From NCBI RefSeq assembly GCF_024347515.1, contig NZ_AP025493.1, forward strand, positions 1,364,001 to 1,428,000: a DNA stretch of 64,000 nucleotides, in the 5' to 3' direction. The number at the start of each line of letters is the position of its first letter. Position 1 is the stretch's first letter. Both the position numbers and the translations under genes were made by a program. Of the stretch, positions 43,772 to 53,583 are shown piece after piece. This DNA is from Vibrio gigantis (GTDB lineage Bacteria; Pseudomonadota; Gammaproteobacteria; Enterobacterales; Vibrionaceae). The notes below the pieces were generated by a model. The model made no database searches. It saw nothing but the letters and a program-made list of their open reading frames with translations, and had not been told where the DNA came from.

Positions 43772-44374
43772 ATGCCGAAGGTTGGGATGCCTGACATACG
43801 TAAACCACAGCTTGTTCAAGCCACCATGACGGTGATTGATCGAGTGGGTTTGCATGCCGCGAGTATTGCGTTGATCAGCAAAGAAGCGGGAGTCTCCACT
43901 GGCATTATTAATCACTATTTTGGTGGCAAGCACGGCCTGCTTGAAGAGACCATGCGTGAAATCCTTCGCCAACTCTCCAATACCATTACCACTGCTCTCA
44001 AAGCGCTCCCTGCTGATGCTCACCAGCAGAGAATTAATGCGATCATTGATGGTAACTTTGAAGGTTATCAAGCAGAAAATAAGGTCGCGAAGACGTGGTT
44101 GGCATTTTGGTCATATTCCATGCATGACCAGAAACTAAAAAGACTCCAGCGCGTGAATGAAAAACGTTTGCTTTCACACTTACGCCTTGAGTTGAAAGGC
44201 ATTTTGAATCATGAACAAGCGGATCTCGTTGCTCACGGGATCGCATCTCTAATCGATGGTTTGTGGCTCAGAGGCACACTAAACCCTGATGGTATCGATG
44301 CTAAAAAGGCGCGTGCCATCATCAATGATTATCTAGATAAACAACTTACGTTCTATTCGTGTCACAGCAGATAG
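43772..44374 (+). CDS. betI: Choline-responsive repressor BetI (TetR family)
   Basis: A 200-residue TetR-type repressor of choline uptake and oxidation genes. The helix-turn-helix SIALISKEAGVSTGIINHYFGGKHGLLEET and the start (PKVGMPDIRKPQLVQATMTVIDRVG) are the BetI pattern, as is FEGYQAENKVAKTWLAFWSYSMHD in the ligand domain. Choline relieves repression. It heads the operon betI-betB-betA-choXWV; a palindromic site just upstream of the gene suits autoregulation. Confidence 0.93.
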   Translation: MPKVGMPDIRKPQLVQATMTVIDRVGLHAASIALISKEAGVSTGIINHYFGGKHGLLEETMREILRQLSNTITTALKALPADAHQQRINAIIDGNFEGYQAENKVAKTWLAFWSYSMHDQKLKRLQRVNEKRLLSHLRLELKGILNHEQADLVAHGIASLIDGLWLRGTLNPDGIDAKKARAIINDYLDKQLTFYSCHSR

Positions 44375-44475
44375 ATCGCAGTGGTAGCGCTAGACCTAGA
44401 ACGACCACTATCTACACCCAATACTCACATATAGACCAGTAGAGTCTAATAACAATAATTAAGTCAGAATCTCAA

Positions 44476-45936
44476 ATGGAAATGAACTCGTTATACATCG
44501 ATGGCGCAGCGGTTAAAGCAACCTCTGGTGAAACCTTTGATAGCATTAACCCTGCAAACGGTGAACCTATCGCGACGTTAGGCCAAGCATCTTCAGCGGA
44601 TGTCGACAATGCTATTGAATCTGCGAAGCGCGGGTTTGCGGTATGGTCAGCAATGACAGCTGTGGAACGCAGCCGTATTCTTTTGAAGGCAGTAGAAATA
44701 CTTAGAGCTCGAAATGAAGACCTTGCAAAGCTTGAGGTTGTTGATACGGGCAAGCCGTTACAAGAAGCGATTGAAGTGGATGTGGCATCTGGCGCTGATG
44801 TTATTGAATACTTTGCTGGCTTGGCTCCAACGCTGCAAGGTGACCAACAGCCGCTCAGCGAATCTCAATTCTTCTACACACGTCGTGAACCACTTGGCAT
44901 CTGTGCAGGCATTGGCGCGTGGAACTACCCAATTCAAATCGCGATGTGGAAATCGGCTCCGGCACTTGCCGCGGGTAACTCGATGATCTTCAAACCGTCT
45001 GAAGAAACCCCTCTCACAGCTCTAAAGCTTGCTGAAATCTTTACCGAAGCTGGCCTTCCAGATGGCGTGTTCAACGTAGTTCAAGGTGACTACCGTGTGG
45101 GCCAAATGCTAACGGCTCATCCAGATATCGCGAAAGTCTCGTTTACGGGTGAAACCGGTACCGGTAAAGCCGTGATGGCTGACAGCGCTAAAACGCTGAA
45201 ATCAGTCACTATGGAGCTAGGTGGCAAGTCACCGATGATCGTGTTTGATGACGCTAAATTGGATGATGCAGTTTCCGCTTCGATGGTCGCGAACTTCTAC
45301 ACTCAAGGCGAAGTGTGTACCAATGGTACTCGTGTTTATGTACACGAAAATATTTATGACGCATTCATTGACCAACTTAAAACACGCACTGAGAAACTGA
45401 TCATTGGTAACCCAATGGATATGGAAACTCAGATCGGAGCGTTGATTTCTAAAGAACACCTTTCAAAAGTCCTTGAAGCGATTGAGCTAGCTAAACAGTC
45501 AGGTGCAACCCTGCTGACGGGCGGTTATCAAGTGACAGACAACGGTCTTGAAAACGGCAACTTTGTTATCCCAACCGTGTTTGTGGAATGCGAAGACCAC
45601 ATGCCTCATGTTCAACAAGAGATCTTTGGCCCTGTGATGTCGGTAATGAAGTTTACTGACGAAGACGATGTGATTCGTCGTGCTAATGACACCAAATACG
45701 GCCTTGCTGCTGGTGTATTCACGCAAAACCTCTCTCGCGCTCACCGTGTAATTCATCAAATGCAGGCGGGTATTTGCTGGGTGAACACGTGGGGTGACTC
45801 ACCAGCAGAAATGCCTGTTGGTGGCTACAAACTTTCGGGTATTGGCCGTGAAAATGGACCAGAGACTCTACTCCACTATACGCAGACTAAGAGCATTCTC
45901 ATTGAACTTGGCGACTACGCCAGCCCTTATGCCTAA
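44476..45936 (+). CDS. betB: Betaine-aldehyde dehydrogenase
   Basis: A 486-residue NAD-dependent aldehyde dehydrogenase converting betaine aldehyde to glycine betaine. Catalytic Glu in MELGGKSP, nucleophilic Cys in GEVCTNGTRVYV, the GIGAWNYPIQIAMWK motif and the C-terminal WVNTWGDSPAEMPVGGYKLSG are the BetB pattern. It follows betI by about 100 nt and precedes betA; the product is the main compatible solute. Confidence 0.94.
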   Translation: MEMNSLYIDGAAVKATSGETFDSINPANGEPIATLGQASSADVDNAIESAKRGFAVWSAMTAVERSRILLKAVEILRARNEDLAKLEVVDTGKPLQEAIEVDVASGADVIEYFAGLAPTLQGDQQPLSESQFFYTRREPLGICAGIGAWNYPIQIAMWKSAPALAAGNSMIFKPSEETPLTALKLAEIFTEAGLPDGVFNVVQGDYRVGQMLTAHPDIAKVSFTGETGTGKAVMADSAKTLKSVTMELGGKSPMIVFDDAKLDDAVSASMVANFYTQGEVCTNGTRVYVHENIYDAFIDQLKTRTEKLIIGNPMDMETQIGALISKEHLSKVLEAIELAKQSGATLLTGGYQVTDNGLENGNFVIPTVFVECEDHMPHVQQEIFGPVMSVMKFTDEDDVIRRANDTKYGLAAGVFTQNLSRAHRVIHQMQAGICWVNTWGDSPAEMPVGGYKLSGIGRENGPETLLHYTQTKSILIELGDYASPYA

Positions 45937-45956
45937 CGCGTAACATTCAATTTAAT

Positions 45957-45980
45957 GGGCTAGCTTAAAGTAGCTAGCCC
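45957..45980 (+). other. Stem-loop between betB and betA
   Basis: GGGCTAGCT and AGCTAGCCC form a perfect 9-bp stem with a 6-nt loop and no T-run; likely an mRNA-stability element. Confidence 0.55.
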
Positions 45981-46008
45981 CACTGACTCATCTCAGGGAA
46001 TAGATAAC

Positions 46009-47712
46009 ATGGAACAACGCTACGATTATATTATCGTCGGCGCGGGTTCGGCCGGCTGTGTGTTAGCGGATAGGCTAACGGAAAGCGGTGAACATAGCGT
46101 TTTATTACTGGAAGCTGGTGGCACGGATAAGAGCATTTTTATCCAGATGCCAACCGCACTTTCTTACCCAATGAATACTGAAAAGTACGCTTGGCAATTT
46201 GAAACAGAGCAAGAACCGGGCCTTGATGGACGTGAACTGCATTGCCCACGTGGCAAGGTATTAGGTGGCAGTTCATCAATCAATGGCATGGTTTATGTGC
46301 GAGGCCACGCTTGTGACTTCGACCAATGGGAAGAAGAGGGCGCTGCCGGTTGGAATTACCAAGCGTGTTTGCCTTACTTCCGCCGTGCTGAGTCGTGGAG
46401 CAAGGGTGGTGACGAATATCGTGGCGATAACGGTCCTGTAGGCACTTGTAACGGTAACGATATGGAGCTCAACCCACTTTACCAAGCGTTCATCGATGCA
46501 GGTAAAGACGCTGGGTACCCAGAAACTCAAGACTACAACGGATACCAGCAAGAAGGCTTCGGCATTATGCACATGACGGTAGATAAAGGTGTTAGAGCCT
46601 CAACCTCTAACGCTTATCTACGTCGTGCATTGAAGCGCCCAAACCTTACTTTGAAAAAAGGCATTGTGGCTCGTAAGTTCTTGATCGAGGTTCAACCCGA
46701 CCAAAGTAAGAAAGCCGTTGGCGTTGAGTTTGAAAAGTCAGGCAATATCCAAACTGCTATGGCGAACAAGGAAGTGATCTCTTCCGCGGGCTCTATTGGT
46801 TCGGTTCAACTGCTGCAGCTTTCTGGTATCGGTCCTAAAGCGGTGCTTGAAAAGGCAGGTGTTGAGCTGAAACACGAACTGAATGGTGTCGGTGAAAACC
46901 TGCAAGATCACTTAGAAGTGTACTTCCAATACCACTGTAACGAACCTATCACGCTTAACAGCAAACTTGGCTTAGTCAGCAAGGGCATGATTGGCGCGGA
47001 ATGGATTCTGACTCGTAAAGGCTTGGGTGCAACCAATCATTTTGAATCGTGCGCGTTTATTCGTTCTCGCAAAGGACTGAAGTGGCCAAATATTCAATAC
47101 CATTTCCTACCGGCAGCGATGCGTTACGACGGCCAAGCGGCCTTTGATGGCCACGGTTTTCAAGTACACGTTGGACCTAACAAGCCAGAGAGTCGCGGTA
47201 CGGTTGCGATCACTTCGGCTGATCCGCATGCCAAGCCAGAGATCATTTTTAATTACATCTCGACTGAGCAAGATCGTCAAGATTGGCGTGATTGTATTCG
47301 TCTGACGCGTGAAATTCTGTCGCAACCTGCGATGGATGTTTACCGTGGTGAAGAGATTCAGCCGGGCTTGAACGTAACCTCTGATGAAGCGATTGACGAG
47401 TGGGTTAAGCAGAACGTTGAAAGTGCTTATCACCCTTCTTGTGGCTGCAAAATGGGTTCAGATCACGACCCAATGGCGGTACTTGATGAAGAGTGTCGTG
47501 TTCGTGGCATTGATAATCTACGTGTTGTCGACTCGTCTGTTTTCCCAACCATTCCAAATGGAAACTTAAACGCGCCAACCATCATGGTCGCTGAGCGTGC
47601 TTCCGATTTGATTTTGGGTAAGCCAATGCTCAAAGAACAAGACGTTCCTGTATGGATTGCACCTGAATGGGAAGAAAAACAAAGAATCAATAAGCCAGTG
47701 AGAGAAGCTTAA
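46009..47712 (+). CDS. betA: Choline dehydrogenase
   Basis: A 567-residue membrane-associated GMC flavoprotein oxidising choline to betaine aldehyde. The FAD motif YIIVGAGSAGCVLADRL at the N-terminus, the GMC signature GKVLGGSSSINGMVYVRGH, and the catalytic His region SAYHPSCGCKMG with the final NGNLNAPTIMVAE segment identify BetA. Length is standard. Feeds BetB encoded upstream. Confidence 0.95.
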   Translation: MEQRYDYIIVGAGSAGCVLADRLTESGEHSVLLLEAGGTDKSIFIQMPTALSYPMNTEKYAWQFETEQEPGLDGRELHCPRGKVLGGSSSINGMVYVRGHACDFDQWEEEGAAGWNYQACLPYFRRAESWSKGGDEYRGDNGPVGTCNGNDMELNPLYQAFIDAGKDAGYPETQDYNGYQQEGFGIMHMTVDKGVRASTSNAYLRRALKRPNLTLKKGIVARKFLIEVQPDQSKKAVGVEFEKSGNIQTAMANKEVISSAGSIGSVQLLQLSGIGPKAVLEKAGVELKHELNGVGENLQDHLEVYFQYHCNEPITLNSKLGLVSKGMIGAEWILTRKGLGATNHFESCAFIRSRKGLKWPNIQYHFLPAAMRYDGQAAFDGHGFQVHVGPNKPESRGTVAITSADPHAKPEIIFNYISTEQDRQDWRDCIRLTREILSQPAMDVYRGEEIQPGLNVTSDEAIDEWVKQNVESAYHPSCGCKMGSDHDPMAVLDEECRVRGIDNLRVVDSSVFPTIPNGNLNAPTIMVAERASDLILGKPMLKEQDVPVWIAPEWEEKQRINKPVREA

Positions 47713-47833
47713 GCCTCTGTTGCTGCTTAAAAAATAACAAAAATAGTAACACCAATCATAAGTCAAAAGTCAGCAGTACTGCCGCTATCCATTTGAGATA
47801 GAGCAGAAAAAGGAAAGATCAAAAGGAACCATT

Positions 47834-48805
47834 ATGACGACTCTAAATATTCAGAACGTGGCGACAAAAACGTTAACAACACTCGCTATCAGCTCATTTG
47901 CATTTGCGGCTAACGCTTCTGTTGAGCCACAGCAATGTGAAAACGTGCGCTTTGCCGATGTCGGTTGGACTGACATCACCGCAACGACGGCAGTCACTTC
48001 TGAGTTACTGAAAGGTCTTGGCTACAAAACCAAAACAGACCTGCTTTCAGTACCCGTAACTTACTCTTCTATGGCCAATGGCGACATTGATGTATTCCTA
48101 GGTAACTGGATGCCAACCATGGAAGGCGATATTGCTAAGTATCGTGAAGCGGGTACGGTTGAAACCGTTCGTGCCAACCTTGAAGGTGCGAAATACACGC
48201 TAGCTGTACCTAAATACGTGTATGACGCGGGGGTTAAAAGCTTCTCAGACCTAGCAAAGCATGCCGATAAGTTTAAAGACCGCATCTACGGCATTGAACC
48301 TGGTAACGATGGTAACCGCCTAATCCAATCAATGATTGATTCTGACGCGTTTGGTTTGAAAGATTTCAGCCTAGTGGAATCAAGTGAAGCGGGCATGGTG
48401 TCTCAAGTATCACGCGCAGCACGTCGTAGCCAATGGATCGTTTATCTTGGTTGGGCTCCGCACCCAATGAACAGCAACGTTGAGATGGAATACCTTTCTG
48501 GTGGTGACGACTTCTTTGGCCCGAACTACGGCGGTGCGAATGTTTACACCAATGTTCGTTCAAACTACCTATCAGAATGTTCAAACGTTGGTCAGCTTCT
48601 ACAAAACCTAGAGTTTACGTTAGAGATGGAAAACCAATTAATGGAAGACATCCTCAACCAAAACGTAAAGCCTGAAAAAGCGGCGCAACAGTGGTTAAAC
48701 GACAACCCACAGCAAGTTGAAGCTTGGTTAGATAACGTAAAAACGCATAAAGGTGAATCAGCGACGCAAGCCGTTACTGAATACTTAAAGCAAGTAAAAG
48801 CTTAG
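47834..48805 (+). CDS. choX: Choline ABC transporter substrate-binding protein
   Basis: A 323-residue periplasmic receptor of the glycine-betaine/choline type (also named ProX in vibrio betIBA-proXWV operons). Signal peptide ends near FAFAANASV. The ligand-binding region CENVRFADVGWTDITATTAVTSELL and VFLGNWMPTMEGDI hold the aromatic box typical of ChoX; YLGWAPHPMNSN is a further aromatic segment. Followed by a hairpin and the permease gene. A fairly high copy number relative to the permease is expected. Confidence 0.9.
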   Translation: MTTLNIQNVATKTLTTLAISSFAFAANASVEPQQCENVRFADVGWTDITATTAVTSELLKGLGYKTKTDLLSVPVTYSSMANGDIDVFLGNWMPTMEGDIAKYREAGTVETVRANLEGAKYTLAVPKYVYDAGVKSFSDLAKHADKFKDRIYGIEPGNDGNRLIQSMIDSDAFGLKDFSLVESSEAGMVSQVSRAARRSQWIVYLGWAPHPMNSNVEMEYLSGGDDFFGPNYGGANVYTNVRSNYLSECSNVGQLLQNLEFTLEMENQLMEDILNQNVKPEKAAQQWLNDNPQQVEAWLDNVKTHKGESATQAVTEYLKQVKA

Positions 48806-48852
48806 TTTTACCTAGCTATCGATCTATTTATCAAAGCTCTATAAATAAAAAA

Positions 48853-48894
48853 GGTGGGCTTGCCAATTTATCGATTGGTTTGAAGTAGCCCACC
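48853..48894 (+). other. Stem-loop between choX and choW
   Basis: GGTGGGCT pairs with AGCCCACC, with an inner CCAAT/ATTGG stem; no T-run after it. Likely processing or stability element. Confidence 0.55.
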
Positions 48895-48913
48895 CATAAT
48901 AAAAGGCAATATT

Positions 48914-49756
48914 GTGAATTTTATTACGGAAAACAAAATCCCTGTCGGACAATGGATGGAAGCTGGTGTTGACTGGTTAACAATCAATGCAGCAGGCTTT
49001 TTTGATGCTATTTCTATCTTCTTAGAAACCGTTATTCTATTTTTAGTCGATGTATTTAAGTGGATGCCGCCAGCGCTACCAATTGTTATCACCGCTGCTC
49101 TTGCTTGGTATTTACACCGTAAATTGTCGCTGGTGGTCTTTGTTGTCGCGGCGCTGCTGACCATCCTCAACCTTGGCTATTGGCAAGAAATGCTGGAAAC
49201 CTTTGTTCTCGTCTTTGCGGCGACAACGATTTCCGTATTAATTGGCGTGCCGGTTGGCATCATGGCTGCTCATCGTCCTTGGTTGTATACCTTACTTCGA
49301 CCGGTTCTCGATTTGATGCAGACGGTCCCAACTTTTGTGTACCTTATCCCGACATTGGTTCTATTTGGTTTAGGCATCGTTCCGGGTCTGATATCCACGA
49401 TTATCTTTGCGATAGCGGCTCCAATCCGTCTGACCTACTTAGGTGTAACAAAAGTACCTGAAGAGTTGATTGAAGCGGGTAAAGCCTTTGGTGCTAGCCG
49501 CATGAAGTTACTACTTAAAGTTGAATTACCGGCGGCTCTGCCAAGCATTATGGCAGGTGTCACTCAGTGTATTATGTTATCGCTTTCTATGGTGGTTATT
49601 GCGGCGCTTGTAGGTGCTGACGGCCTTGGTAAACCTGTTGTTCGAGCGCTAAACACAGTGAATATTTCACAAGGTTTTGAAGCCGGATTAGCGATTGTTT
49701 TAGTGGCAATCATCCTTGACCGCTTGTGCAAAACACCGAACCAGAAGGAAGCTTGA
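48914..49756 (+). CDS. choW: Choline ABC transporter permease
   Basis: A 280-residue inner-membrane subunit with about six helices. The BPD-transport motif EELIEAGKAFGASRMKLLLKVELPAALPSIMAG is the ATPase-contacting EAA loop. DLMQTVPTFVYLIP is characteristic of ProW/ChoW permeases. The choV start codon follows 2 nt after its stop, so translation is coupled. Confidence 0.92.
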   Translation: MNFITENKIPVGQWMEAGVDWLTINAAGFFDAISIFLETVILFLVDVFKWMPPALPIVITAALAWYLHRKLSLVVFVVAALLTILNLGYWQEMLETFVLVFAATTISVLIGVPVGIMAAHRPWLYTLLRPVLDLMQTVPTFVYLIPTLVLFGLGIVPGLISTIIFAIAAPIRLTYLGVTKVPEELIEAGKAFGASRMKLLLKVELPAALPSIMAGVTQCIMLSLSMVVIAALVGADGLGKPVVRALNTVNISQGFEAGLAIVLVAIILDRLCKTPNQKEA

Positions 49757-49758
49757 TT

Positions 49759-50979
49759 ATGTCTCAAGAAAATAAAGCTATGTCTCTAGAGCAGGACGCT
49801 ATCACCATTAAAAACCTTGATGTGGTGTTTGGTGACAAGCCTAACCAAGCGCTTGAGTTACTTGACCAAGGTAAAACTCGTCAGGAGATTATTGATGAAA
49901 CCGGCCAAGTCGTCGGCGTAGACAATGTGTCGCTGACGGTTAAAGAAGGCGAAATCTGTGTATTGATGGGTTTGTCTGGTTCGGGTAAATCTTCTTTGCT
50001 TCGTGCAGTAAACGGATTGAATGAAATCAGTCGTGGCACGCTAGCGATCAAAGATGGAGACAAGCTGGTTGATTTAGGTGAGCAATGCGATGAAGCGACA
50101 CTGCGTCACCTTCGTACTCATCGCGTTTCCATGGTATTTCAAAAATTTGCCCTGATGCCTTGGTTAAATGTACTGGATAACGTGGCGTTTGGCCTTGAAA
50201 TGCAAGGAGTTGCTAAAGATGTTCGTCGTGCTAAAGCTCGCGAGCAACTGGAGATGGTTGGCCTAGCGGAATGGGAAACTAAATATCCTCATGAGCTCTC
50301 TGGTGGCATGCAGCAACGTGTTGGCTTGGCGAGAGCGTTTGCGATGGACACTGATATTCTCTTGATGGATGAACCGTTTTCAGCGCTTGATCCACTGATT
50401 CGCGCGCAGCTTCAAGATGAACTGATCACTTTGCAAAATAAGCTCAATAAAACGATTCTTTTCGTGAGCCACGATCTGGATGAGGCTCTGAAAATCGGTA
50501 ATAACATTGCGATTATGGAGTCAGGTAAACTGATTCAACATGGCAAACCTGAAGAGATCGTACTCACACCTAAAACGGAATACGTGAAGGACTTTGTCGC
50601 TCACACCAATCCATTGAACGTGCTTAAAGGCCGATCATTGATGCAGCCTCTTGGTTCACTGACACAAGATAACGATAGCTGGCAGATCTGCGATTCAAAA
50701 GATCTCTGGATTGAACAGAGTGAAGGTGTTTTATCTGTAAAAGGTGAATCAACATTGGCTCTTGTAGAGTGGGGCGAGTCTGACGACCTAACTGCGATCA
50801 ACGCGTCGAGTGTGGTAGTGGCAAGTCCAGAGATTGGCATGCGTGACGCAATTAAGCTTAAGCAGATCAGCAATCATCCTATTTTGTTAGTTGAAGACAA
50901 TAAATTGGTTGGGATCCTAGATAACAGCGAGTTTTATAATGCACTTACGGGAAACTTTCAGCTCAATAATGCCGCCTAA
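49759..50979 (+). CDS. choV: Choline ABC transporter ATP-binding protein
   Basis: A 406-residue ATPase. Walker A GLSGSGKSS, signature LSGGMQQRVGLARA, Walker B DILLMDEPFSALDP and the H-loop FVSHDLDEAL are intact. The N-terminal ALELLDQGKTRQEIIDETGQVVGVDNV insertion and the C-terminal CBS-like part (HPILLVEDNKLVGILDNSEFY) are those of glycine-betaine/choline transporters, whose CBS domains sense ionic strength. ATG at 49759 follows AAGGAAG; an in-frame start at 49726 would overlap choW. Confidence 0.92.
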   Translation: MSQENKAMSLEQDAITIKNLDVVFGDKPNQALELLDQGKTRQEIIDETGQVVGVDNVSLTVKEGEICVLMGLSGSGKSSLLRAVNGLNEISRGTLAIKDGDKLVDLGEQCDEATLRHLRTHRVSMVFQKFALMPWLNVLDNVAFGLEMQGVAKDVRRAKAREQLEMVGLAEWETKYPHELSGGMQQRVGLARAFAMDTDILLMDEPFSALDPLIRAQLQDELITLQNKLNKTILFVSHDLDEALKIGNNIAIMESGKLIQHGKPEEIVLTPKTEYVKDFVAHTNPLNVLKGRSLMQPLGSLTQDNDSWQICDSKDLWIEQSEGVLSVKGESTLALVEWGESDDLTAINASSVVVASPEIGMRDAIKLKQISNHPILLVEDNKLVGILDNSEFYNALTGNFQLNNAA

Positions 50980-51342
50980 AAATTTGAGTTGAGATATTTT
51001 GTTCTCTAAGCAATGAAAATCGGTAGTGAGACGGCAGTGGGCTTGCTACCTATTTGACTATTCAGCCTTTTTATTTGCCTACTATGTTTCTGTTTTTCTA
51101 CTTTGTTAGCCGATATAAGCCTTAATATTGACACTCTTTGAGTAAAAGTGTTGCCACGCGCAAATTAAGAGGCATATAAAAGATTGAGAATAGTATGAAC
51201 ATCAGTACAATGCGGAAAAATCAATGAAGTAATTTATCAATTTACAGTGTAATTCGAGCGCGCCTGACTTAATAAATCAGGACATATCATAGCTTCGACG
51301 CTGTAAAATCACTCACAGTATATTAGTACAAAGGTCTGTATC
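50980..51342. other. Intergenic region after the choline operon
   Basis: 363 nt without a credible gene. A weak hairpin (GTAGTGAG/CTTGCTAC, 51023-51048) may end the choline operon. An imperfect CCTGA/TCAGG inverted repeat at 51263-51281 sits about 70 nt before the MarR-type gene and could be its operator. Confidence 0.4.
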
Positions 51343-51825
51343 TTGGACAAACATGACGAAATCCTAGTCGCTATTCGACAAATTATTCGCGCTATCGATT
51401 TACACTCGAAGAAGCTGAGTAAAGAGTATGGTCTGACTGGCCCTCAATTAATTTTAATGAGAGCAATCCAAGAAATGGGTAATGTGACGATCAAAGAGTT
51501 GTCGAACCAAACCAATGTAAGCCAAGCCACCACAACGACGATCATCGATCGTTTGGAACTGAATGGCTATGTACAACGAGTGCGCAGTGAATCTGATCGA
51601 CGCAAAGTACACGCAAATCTGACTGATAAAGGCCAAGAATTGCTTAACAACGCGCCACCGCCGCTGCAAGATAACTTCGTAAAAAAATTCCAAAACTTGG
51701 AGCCGTGGGAGCAAAGCTTACTGCTTTCTTCGATGCAACGCGTGTCGTCAATGATGAATGCGGAAGACATCGACGCTGCTCCAGTTCTGCAACTTGAAGG
51801 CATTGCTAACGTAGCTAAAAGCTAA
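51343..51825 (+). CDS. MarR-family transcriptional regulator
   Basis: A 160-residue winged-helix repressor or activator. The MarR fold is seen in LTGPQLILMRAIQEMGNVTIKELSNQTNVSQATTTTIIDRLELNGYVQRVRSESDRRKVHANLTDKG, the full winged helix with the DRR wing motif. The start is TTG at 51343 with AAAGG upstream; no earlier in-frame ATG is available. It is followed by a 19-bp perfect palindrome and a terminator, so it is transcribed alone. Target and ligand unknown; the choline operon on one side and the aldehyde dehydrogenase gene on the other are candidates. Confidence 0.88.
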   Translation: MDKHDEILVAIRQIIRAIDLHSKKLSKEYGLTGPQLILMRAIQEMGNVTIKELSNQTNVSQATTTTIIDRLELNGYVQRVRSESDRRKVHANLTDKGQELLNNAPPPLQDNFVKKFQNLEPWEQSLLLSSMQRVSSMMNAEDIDAAPVLQLEGIANVAKS

Positions 51826-51840
51826 TGAGAACAATAAATT

Positions 51841-51859
51841 AATTGTTTTAAAAACAATT
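51841..51859. repeat. 19-bp perfect palindrome after the MarR gene
   Basis: AATTGTTTTAAAAACAATT is perfectly self-complementary around a central base, 15 nt past the MarR stop. Could be an operator-like site or merely an AT-rich hairpin. Confidence 0.5.
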
Positions 51860-51875
51860 GATTATAACGATATTT

Positions 51876-51901
51876 AATGGTCGCTTTGAGCGGCCATTTT
51901 T
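51876..51901 (+). terminator. Terminator of the MarR gene
   Basis: AATGGTCGC pairs with GCGGCCATT (one G-T wobble), followed by TTT. Confidence 0.75.
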
Positions 51902-52032
51902 GATCCTGTTACTCCCCATTTCTCTGGTTATGTCAGCCTGATTTGTCTTTTCTTTATCCTTTTCTGCTTCCCACTTTTTCAAATTTACTATCTCTTATTT
52001 ATTCAATATCTAGCCATTTCTTTCAGACAGCA

Positions 52033-52075
52033 TTGACGATTCTCTGACAAAACAACACTAGACCGACCGGTTTGT
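52033..52075 (+). promoter_or_regulatory. Promoter with TetR-type operator upstream of the aldehyde dehydrogenase gene
   Basis: Operator CTAGACCGACCGGTTTGT (52058-52075), identical to the one at 54144-54161. A TTGACG -35-like element starts 25 nt before the operator, exactly as TTGACA does at the second site, so the operator overlaps the expected -10. Confidence 0.8.
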
Positions 52076-52115
52076 TGTGTATTATTGTGTGCATCTCTTA
52101 ACCACGAGGTGATGT

Positions 52116-53531
52116 ATGAAACATGAATTGACGGCTACACAAATGACAGCGACGTTGAAGAGTATGCAGGACGCTTTTGCAGATGATCCGATGCCCACTG
52201 TGTCGGTGAGAAGAGAACAGTTGCTTGCGCTGAAATCTGCTCTTATCGATTACACAGACCGTTTGTGTGTCGCTGTAAGTGAGGACTATGGTCACCGCAG
52301 CCGACAAGATACTTTGATGGCCGACATACTCCCTTGCTTAGGAAATATTGATCACACCATCGAGTGTTTGCCGCATTGGTCGACATCTTCCATTCGCCAT
52401 TCCGGCCCTTTACTTTCAACTTCTCGTGTTGAAGTGGTTTATCAACCAAAAGGTGTGGTGGGAATTATTACTCCGTGGAATTTCCCTATCATGTTGTCGG
52501 TTGGTCCGCTGATCTCAGCGTTGGCTGCGGGCAATCGCGCGATGATAAAGATGAGCGAATTTACGCCAGCAACCAACCACGTTTTAAGACAGTTATTGGA
52601 TGAAGTCTTCAATGCCGATGAGGTGTGTTTAGTTGAAGGTGAGGTTGAAATTGCTGCTGCGTTTTCTGCGCTGCCGTTCGACCACCTTTTGTTTACGGGT
52701 TCAACTCAAGTAGGACGTCAGGTGATGAAGTCTGCGGCTGACACGTTAACCCCTGTCACGCTTGAACTTGGTGGTAAGTCACCGGTGATTGTGGCTGAAG
52801 ATATGCCAGTTGATATTGCTGTTGAGCGAATCATTTATGGCAAGAGCCTCAATAACGGTCAAGTGTGCGTTGCTCCGGATTACGTATTACTTCCTGAAGA
52901 TAAGCTCGAGGCGTTTATTCTTGAGTACAAAAAACAGTACCAACTGTTGTTTGATGAAGGGATCTATTCCGAGAATTTGACCTCTTTGATTAACCCTCGC
53001 CAATGTGACCGTATTGTCGGCCTATTGAATGACGAACAGCAAGCAGGAACACGAATTGTTGCGTGCCATGACGATGCTATGGACCTAGATACTCATCGAT
53101 TAGTGACGCACTTGATCGTTGAACCCAGCTTGTCTTCTAAGGTGATGAACGAAGAGATTTTCGGTCCGTTACTGCCGTTGATCACTTATCGAAACATTGA
53201 TGAAGCATTTCAGATCATCAATAGCAAACCAAGGCCTTTAGCTCTGTACTTGATGAGCTTTAACTCTAGCCTCCAGTCTCAAGTGAAGCATCAAGTGCAT
53301 TCGGGAGGGATGTGTATCAACGACTGTGTCTTTCATTTGGCGGTCGACGATGCGCCGTTTGGTGGCATTGGCGAATCAGGGCAGGGCAATTATCACGGCA
53401 AAGAAGGGTTTATCACCTTCTCTCACGCTAAAACAGTATTGGAAACCGGCTTAGATCATCGCGTTAAGCATCTGTTTTCAAAAGAAGACAACGAATTAAA
53501 GACGGCTGTGATGAACATGCTAGGCAAGTAA
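52116..53531 (+). CDS. Coniferyl-aldehyde-dehydrogenase-type aldehyde dehydrogenase
   Basis: A 471-residue NAD(P)-dependent aldehyde dehydrogenase of the class that includes coniferyl aldehyde dehydrogenase (CalB) and long-chain/aromatic aldehyde enzymes. It has GVVGIITPWNFPIMLS, catalytic Glu in LELGGKSPVIV, Cys in NNGQVCVAPDYVLL and a short C-terminus ending in the FSHAKTVLETG stretch. Several such enzymes are membrane-associated and act on hydrophobic aldehydes. A membrane protein gene follows. Its promoter bears the same operator as the iron alcohol dehydrogenase gene, so the two enzymes should work on one alcohol-aldehyde-acid path or in detoxification. Confidence 0.87.
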   Translation: MKHELTATQMTATLKSMQDAFADDPMPTVSVRREQLLALKSALIDYTDRLCVAVSEDYGHRSRQDTLMADILPCLGNIDHTIECLPHWSTSSIRHSGPLLSTSRVEVVYQPKGVVGIITPWNFPIMLSVGPLISALAAGNRAMIKMSEFTPATNHVLRQLLDEVFNADEVCLVEGEVEIAAAFSALPFDHLLFTGSTQVGRQVMKSAADTLTPVTLELGGKSPVIVAEDMPVDIAVERIIYGKSLNNGQVCVAPDYVLLPEDKLEAFILEYKKQYQLLFDEGIYSENLTSLINPRQCDRIVGLLNDEQQAGTRIVACHDDAMDLDTHRLVTHLIVEPSLSSKVMNEEIFGPLLPLITYRNIDEAFQIINSKPRPLALYLMSFNSSLQSQVKHQVHSGGMCINDCVFHLAVDDAPFGGIGESGQGNYHGKEGFITFSHAKTVLETGLDHRVKHLFSKEDNELKTAVMNMLGK

Positions 53532-53583
53532 ATCACACCTGATATTACGCTATTCATTTTAGAAATTATTTAAGAGGTTACTT

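Noticed and set aside
44432..44448. TAGAC-N7-GTCTA inverted repeat between betI and betB, like the NemR-type operator
   Set aside because: Arm spacing is one base longer than in the NemR-type box (N6 between these arms) and the core differs; too weak to place betB in that regulon.
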